Shown here: in pieces, positions 43,101-45,839 of the stretch
How the letters are laid out: the number at the start of each line of letters is the position of its first letter
Numbering within the stretch: the first letter of the stretch is position 1
Assembly (NCBI RefSeq): GCF_014349155.1
Contig: NZ_JACSIT010000095.1
Coordinates: 1 to 45,839, forward strand
Length of the DNA: 45,839 nt
DNA from: Neolewinella lacunae
Lineage (GTDB): Bacteria > Bacteroidota > Bacteroidia > Chitinophagales > Saprospiraceae
Direction of reading: 5' to 3'
Notes under the pieces: model-generated
Told to the model about the DNA's origin: nothing
The model's input: the letters and a program-made list of their open reading frames with translations, nothing else
Database searches by the model: none
Made by a program: the position numbers and the translations under genes

Positions 43101-45839
43101 CCGTCCGTTCCGTTGTCGAAACAGTAAGGTGAAGTGGTGAGCGAAGCCGTAATGCGACACTGGTCAGAACAGGGGCGCGTGGGGGTAACTTCCACCGTAG
43201 CGCCACAGGTAGCGTCGTTGCGATCGGAGAAGGTGATGGTCACCACCTCAATGTTTTGGCCGATCTGAACCACTGGCAGCCTGAAGGTGAAAGGAACACC
43301 TACCGTACCAACGATGGGGTTACCATTTACATCAGCCAGGTTGCTCCGCCAGGTGCCGGAGGGGCTGGTGCCACTGACGAGGACCGTCACGGTGTAGAAG
43401 TCATCCGCAGGCTGGGTCGGCGTACCGTTGTTGTTACACACTGGCGCCACCGTTACCGTAGCCGTAAGTTCACAGATTACTTCGGGGACAATACCCGCAT
43501 CCAGATCGAGGTAAGACTGGCCGGCAACCAAAGTCACCGTCTCGGTCATCCCGTTCATGGTGGGGTCCGCATCGCTGTCCAGGCTTTCCACTGCACCTGC
43601 GTTCGCGCCCGTCCATTCAAAGCCCGCAGGCAGAACGAACTGGACACTGTAGGTGCCGGGGGCCAGACCGCCGAAGAGGTAACCGCCCTGGTCGTTGGTG
43701 GTGGTGGTTGCAATCACCACGCCCGCAGCGTCCTTGAGGTTCACTGTCACGCCTTCTACTCCGGGTTCATCCATATTCTGGATGCCGTTGCCGTTTTCAT
43801 CGAGCCAGACAAAGTCACCAATACTGGCCGGTTCACAATCGTCAGAGATGGAAATGTCGAAGCCTTCAAAGCGGTAGCTTACACACTCCATCGGATCATC
43901 GGGGGTGAAGACCGCGATGAATTCAAAGGCACCGACGCCCAAGGCGGCGGGATCGATGTTGGTCGGGTCTACTTCGATCGTGTCATTCGTAGCGACATTG
44001 ACGATGTAGCTGCGCAGCGTTCCGGGCAGGCCCATGAACTGGCTGACGTCAATGGCAATCGGTGCAAGATCATCGAAGAGACAGAATTCATCGGATAAGC
44101 CCACAATCTCGATCGTCGGGTAGTTGCACATATTAGAGATCATCAACTGGTCCCCGTTGAGGTTCTCAACGGTCACCGTGTAGCCGATCTCGTCGCGGTG
44201 TAGGAAGCCGTAGACGAACTTACCGGGCTCGACCTGCGGGATAATCGTTCCGATGGGAACGAGGGTCTGTACGGCAGGCGGTGCGGGGCTGTTCAGGGTG
44301 AACATGCCTGTTTGGGCCACGATCCGCCATACGTCACCGGGGATGCCGATGATTTCGATAACGTCACCAAAGCGGCCGTCAGTGGCCGTAGTAGCGTCGT
44401 TCTGGCAGATACAGGGGTCGGTAATTCCTCCGGTGGCCGTGCGGACGAATCCGATGTCCCACGTAAGGTCACACTCTCCTGCCTCCAGGGTGATGATGTC
44501 GGAAATTGCCGTCGGAAGGATGTCGCTATCCAGGCTATCGAGGCCCACGTTGGCCGTGGTTACGGTGTAGGGGTTGCCTTCCGCCGGAACGGGGAGCCCG
44601 TCGGAAGTGATGTAATAGTTACCCGGTGCCAAGCCCTCGAAGAGGTAGTTGCCCAAGTCGTCAGTAGTATCGTCGGCGACAAACTGTCCACCTGCGGTGT
44701 ACAACTCAACAACCAAGCCAACTACTGGCAGTTCGGACTCGTCCTGGATACCATCTTGATCCGCATCGTACCAGACGAAGTTACCAATTTTACCACAGGC
44801 TTCTGGGTCGGCAACCACGTTGGCGGACGCTACAAACTGACAGCCCGCTTCCGCGTCGCTCACCGTTACCGAGTAAGTGCCGGGCGCCAGGTTGGTCGCC
44901 GTTGCCGTGGTTTGGCCATCGCTCCACAGGTAGCTGTAGGTTCCAGCGGGTTGCGGTACTACCGTCAGTACACCAGCAGCACCGGAGGCAGGACAGATCG
45001 TATCGTTGACGATGCTGGCCGTTAGCGCGGACGCAGGTGCAATGAGGAAGAACGTTTCAGCAGTGCAAGCATTAGCGTCGGTAACGGTTACGAAGTAGGT
45101 ACCCGCCAGGAGATTGGTACGGTCTGCGACGTTATCGTTGCCGGGCAAGTCTTGCCAGTTGTAAGTGTAGGGAGCTGTGCCGCCCGTGGCCGTTACGTCG
45201 ATTTCACCGCCCACCGTTTCATTACACTCCAGTTCGGTGGTAATACCAGTGATGGCCAGTGCCTCCGCAGGCTCGTTGACCGTGCCCGTAGCGATTTCCG
45301 TACAGCCATTGGCGTCGGTTACCGTCACCGTGTAGGTGCCTGCGGCCAGACTGGTGGCCGTGGCCGTCGTCTGTCCGTTGCTCCACAGGTAGGAGTAGTC
45401 GGGGGTGCCGCCGGTGACAACTACCGTCAGCGTACCGTCCGTGTCTCCGTTGCAGAGCACGTCCGTGTCAGCGATGGTAGCTTCCAGGTCCGTAGACTCT
45501 TCCACTTCGAAGGTCGCTTCGATCGTACAGTCGTTGGCGTCGGTTACCGTCACGGAGTAGATGCCGGCGGTCAGACCCGTCAGGTCTTCGGTCGTGGCAC
45601 CGTTGCTCCACAGGTAAGTGTAGCCGGGGGTGCCGCCGCCGACCGTGATGTTGATCGCGCCGGTAGCGTCGCCGTTGCACTCAACGTCGGTTTCCATACC
45701 CGTCAGGGTCAGTTCCGTGGGTTCGTTGACCGTGCCGGTGGCGATTTCCGTACAGCCGTTGGCGTCGGTAACCGTTACCGTGTAGATGCCCGCAGCCAGG
45801 CCCGTGGCCGTAGCCGTCGTCTGTCCGTTGCTCCACAGG
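37103..45839 (-). CDS. Giant T9SS surface protein with SprB repeats, 5'-partial
   Basis: The visible 2911 residues are open to the window edge; the ATG at 45697 is internal, since the frame continues upstream as another SprB repeat. Order from the cut end: SprB-like repeats (about five, such as YTYLWSNGATTEDLTGLTAG); an SdrD-B-like domain (IGNFVWYDADQDGIQDE); a segment with CICQNDATTA; a second SdrD-B domain (IGDFVWLDENGNGIQN); eight Cys-NGT-DD repeats; an HYR/Ig-like stretch with CPISNHYCPVLEEDIMLF and YCTGLEDLVLSC; a carboxypeptidase-regulatory-like domain; a dockerin-like module (DLNGDGTLTIVDRTMMRAIVLG); a cohesin-like domain; and a type A sorting domain (NFPNPFIDYTTISFRLPEAG). SprB repeats occur in gliding and adhesion proteins, so a surface adhesin or motility role is likely. 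The true start lies outside. Confidence 0.9.
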   Translation of the reverse strand, partial: LWSNGQTTATATGLAAGIYTVTVTDANGCTEIATGTVNEPTELTLTGMETDVECNGDATGAINITVGGGTPGYTYLWSNGATTEDLTGLTAGIYSVTVTDANDCTIEATFEVEESTDLEATIADTDVLCNGDTDGTLTVVVTGGTPDYSYLWSNGQTTATATSLAAGTYTVTVTDANGCTEIATGTVNEPAEALAITGITTELECNETVGGEIDVTATGGTAPYTYNWQDLPGNDNVADRTNLLAGTYFVTVTDANACTAETFFLIAPASALTASIVNDTICPASGAAGVLTVVPQPAGTYSYLWSDGQTTATATNLAPGTYSVTVSDAEAGCQFVASANVVADPEACGKIGNFVWYDADQDGIQDESELPVVGLVVELYTAGGQFVADDTTDDLGNYLFEGLAPGNYYITSDGLPVPAEGNPYTVTTANVGLDSLDSDILPTAISDIITLEAGECDLTWDIGFVRTATGGITDPCICQNDATTATDGRFGDVIEIIGIPGDVWRIVAQTGMFTLNSPAPPAVQTLVPIGTIIPQVEPGKFVYGFLHRDEIGYTVTVENLNGDQLMISNMCNYPTIEIVGLSDEFCLFDDLAPIAIDVSQFMGLPGTLRSYIVNVATNDTIEVDPTNIDPAALGVGAFEFIAVFTPDDPMECVSYRFEGFDISISDDCEPASIGDFVWLDENGNGIQNMDEPGVEGVTVNLKDAAGVVIATTTTNDQGGYLFGGLAPGTYSVQFVLPAGFEWTGANAGAVESLDSDADPTMNGMTETVTLVAGQSYLDLDAGIVPEVICELTATVTVAPVCNNNGTPTQPADDFYTVTVLVSGTSPSGTWRSNLADVNGNPIVGTVGVPFTFRLPVVQIGQNIEVVTITFSDRNDATCGATVEVTPTRPCSDQCRITASLTTSPYCFDNGTDGDPTDDVFFVGITANEVNAAGDSWTAYNRAGVAVGTGFYGAENDQIGPFTAADLDANGRLQITVRDDASFTCRVVLDFLVSPNVLECSERCIISLELVGDPYCFPNGTENDPRDDVWFVTVRVSGNSNVTRWVSDAPGVAGVNSFGLFTFGPFSDPINGSYTINVEDFDGTGDCSASLTVIAPGETCSEDCDIDGEILDIYCDDNGTPTFAGDDVFYIVATANRVGFNNSDEGWIVREGTTRTGPIVGVGPIFGNTYTFGPLPLYDAEGNLRTQTNFRIEDAATFYCRVDTLITLPAPCSNEECDLMIVIDEVICDDNGTPNNGADDTYDFTLMATGVSGGYTVEFLTPAGLPNARGVFGQMSRFGPIPANSNVSGRIIPDDPTCENVGAFFGQAPGPCTTCRLDVVELSNVCDDNGTADPGDDTFTVTLAIRSQEGGAGYMVDVPGLGMVIGLFNSADSVRTFTFPISGGDVNLIFRDMQQPTACFDEVTLVAPATCSPCDLAATLVRQTPCEQNGTPLDGSDDFFTVTVNVTGDNTGAGWIIAGTDLSGAYGEDVVLTFPTGTPNLVLTFVDAADANCTDVIEVTVPDNCPDTPICDLTATLTSGPVCNEDGTHTIVVTVSNPGLASLEGWVSNTGLTGGYGVPTTIVVEELCEALVIIFSDEDNVECSDTITVNPTAITIEAPADTDMVEGRDLICSDGDQIFGRESSLSLTGSATTAGCGVESVTFTDVYLSGGPGNDGADDCDDVVIERTFTATSCSGQTVTDIQLITVRKPLVTDVVFPTETIDFDCEGPAFPEDANGNPATSVTGLPTITTAFGDATTIDGSFCGTLRVAYRDSIEQTCSGTRTIFRIWTATDVCRNETLSGTQIIRTGDFSAPVVSCPISNHYCPVLEEDIMLFPMDPYDCVANFELPLPDVTDACSNSWTILSEVIDGSGTVVATIADGDGRNLTLGAGDYTIRYTVTDDCGNAGVTECIIRVADTQEPAAICISHINVSVGGYGIARIYSQMIDLGSYDNCGLDSILVRRLLHVDPITGDSLVTPIWTAWERYAEVDCNDAGSIVVLQLRVVDAAGNANICTTEASVVDNTLPYCTGLEDLVLSCRDLPLDFDPTDTLSLEAAFGKPVVIDNCAASSIELAPIVDIDECGGAGRIIRRWLAVDQIGNVSAQEFTQVITITADLAYTIVLPKDTLTECLDIDQGLEILGVGCADLSVSFRDSVVAVTPADGEACLVIERTYTIINNCTFDPAVDTLVRISRDEDCDGEEGESVFYAIVNPDFTYIDVDTAFTNAIPAAGTRGTECDGATNPAGYLRSVATTGGWIYTQRIAIVDRTRPTLVFEAEERFCATEEADCETTIRIPVTVTGECTAAGSNWLVLVDLGRDGAPEMRLPNAVAVQGSFPNYFIEAQLPIGSHNLMLRYIDGCNNSVAASIPFEIVDCSIPDPTCYSGLIANLTELARPVMTEDGQTVDVGVLIDAGRLASCDIEDCSGPLRFSVNRIGATPNVDSTTLLLTCDDRYTVDVEVYMWDSAFNPDAVQPDGSVGGPNWKMCVVEVLVQDPDELCSDCNADGTLNLGGEFTTANGVVLPGVEVELSGTALDFAYTDDAGKYVFSGLQAGDYTIEPYKADVASNGVSTLDELILQRHLLGIEEITDPVRFIAADLNGDGTLTIVDRTMMRAIVLGRDNVLADNVTWRFVPKAYLEAMGAELSRAAGAPQEIQLTNLTACALGHDFIGIKLGDLNGSVFVETSTGIILNGTRGRSANATQLLEIEELYLRGGERFELPVRMRDLQRMAGFQFTLEVDGAIANVEGVKPGLIGAERLGLHALNRGQVTANWLQPEVPTDGEAVLFTLQLRVLRSGRTSELFRLSDSPTFSEGYRREDRQLMNLSLAFPAQQTVPFVAGNEQAPDAAMELGPNFPNPFIDYTTISFRLPEAGRATLSLYDVNGKLVQTIVRDFAAGANTVKLNGDRFSAGTIIYTLDFQGEKRTRSMIKSGKR
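41055..43480 (-). repeat. Eight protein-level Cys-NGT-DD repeats
   Basis: Eight tandem units of about 90-110 residues. Each begins with C-[ED/RI/DL] such as ICELTATVTV, then C-[DNF]-[DN]-NGT, a gapped DD[FVY] and a V-x-V-x-[GA] strand, a W in many units (GTWRSN, DSWTAY, GAGWII), and a final Cys before the next unit. Units differ strongly at DNA level. They resemble Ig-like or fibronectin-like beta-sandwiches, but I know no named family for them. Confidence 0.75.
43593..43610 (-). repeat. Dispersed element A head inside the larger giant gene
   Basis: On the minus strand the head reads GGGCGCGAACGCAGGTGC, with one difference from consensus, and encodes GANAGA next to the SdrD-B domain phrase ESLDSDADP. 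The tail is not clear, so this may be a partial copy or a chance match. Confidence 0.6.
44815..45839 (-). repeat. SprB repeat array with 450-bp higher-order period
   Basis: Tandem units of about 75 residues with LWSNGQTTATAT, LAAGTYTVTVTDANGCT and ATGTVNEP. DNA at 45271-45389 and 45721-45839 aligns without gaps over 119 bp with 13 mismatches by eye, so alternate units are most alike. The array continues past the window edge. Confidence 0.85.
45025..45040 (+). repeat. Dispersed element A head, antisense in the larger giant gene
   Basis: GCGCGGACGCAGGTGC on the plus strand, antisense to the gene, so it is read as APASAL at the end of a SprB repeat. A weak tail-like AAGAACGTTTCAGCAGTGC follows. 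Confidence 0.65.

Noticed and set aside
41255-43132. A 625-codon open frame on the plus strand
   Set aside because: Antisense to the Cys-NGT-DD repeat region of the larger giant gene; its composition (Val/Gly/Arg-rich, no motifs) is that of a shadow frame.
45697-45697. ATG at 45697 as start of the larger giant gene
   Set aside because: The frame stays open to the window edge and upstream codons encode another SprB repeat, so the Met is internal.

Overview
The window looks like a chromosomal contig from a fairly GC-rich member of the Bacteroidota, most likely of the Saprospiria/Lewinella type (inference). Three large secreted proteins carry C-terminal type IX secretion (T9SS) sorting domains, one has SprB-like repeats, the ribosomal genes run rplM-rpsI-rpsB-tsf, and at least one promoter fits the Bacteroidota TAnnTTTG -7 consensus. 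No rRNA, tRNA or CRISPR array was seen.

Layout. 1-1900: an apparently intact IS1182-type insertion sequence whose terminal inverted repeat starts at base 1. 2148-5663: an AsmA-family envelope protein. 5740-6408: an orphan hypothetical gene of lower GC. 6579-11668 (minus): a class I ribonucleotide reductase locus in transcription order nrdB, a four-helix-bundle protein, dinD, nrdA; the four-helix-bundle gene is bracketed by inverted arrays of a 14-bp repeat. 11669-12396: a long intergenic region with a cluster of DnaA boxes (possible oriC or DnaA-controlled nrdB promoter) and a terminator. 12397-13689: a small T9SS cargo protein. 13943-16764 (minus): the rplM-rpsI-rpsB-tsf translation operon with a promoter and a strong terminator. 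16943-18151: a soluble GAF histidine kinase. 18369-22142 (plus): a DUF1761 membrane protein and a 1047-residue BNR/sortilin-like propeller protein. 22399-23949: a lipoprotein-like 5'-nucleotidase. 24232-27360: an unusual metallopeptidase, TolB-like propeller and outer-membrane barrel fusion. 27735-29513: a GH15 glucoamylase/trehalase-like enzyme. 29569-36804 and 37103 to beyond 45839: two giant paralogous T9SS surface proteins, each with Cys-bracketed repeats, a dockerin-like module, a cohesin-like module and a sorting domain. The second is cut at its 5' end by the window edge, inside SprB repeats.

The most unusual signal is a dispersed short element with the 18-bp head GGGCGCGGACGCAGGTGC (or a GCGGCCGC variant) and, in most copies, a tail resembling AAGGACnnGGAGCAAGG. 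I find twelve copies on both strands: eight outside genes and four inside three coding genes, including nrdA, in different reading frames. It looks like an undescribed REP/MITE-like family. A second palindromic family (core GTCGGGnTnAAnCCCGAC, then a TACC motif) occurs near 2.0 kb and 6.45 kb. The window starts on an IS end and stops inside a coding tandem repeat, so both edges are probably assembly breaks.
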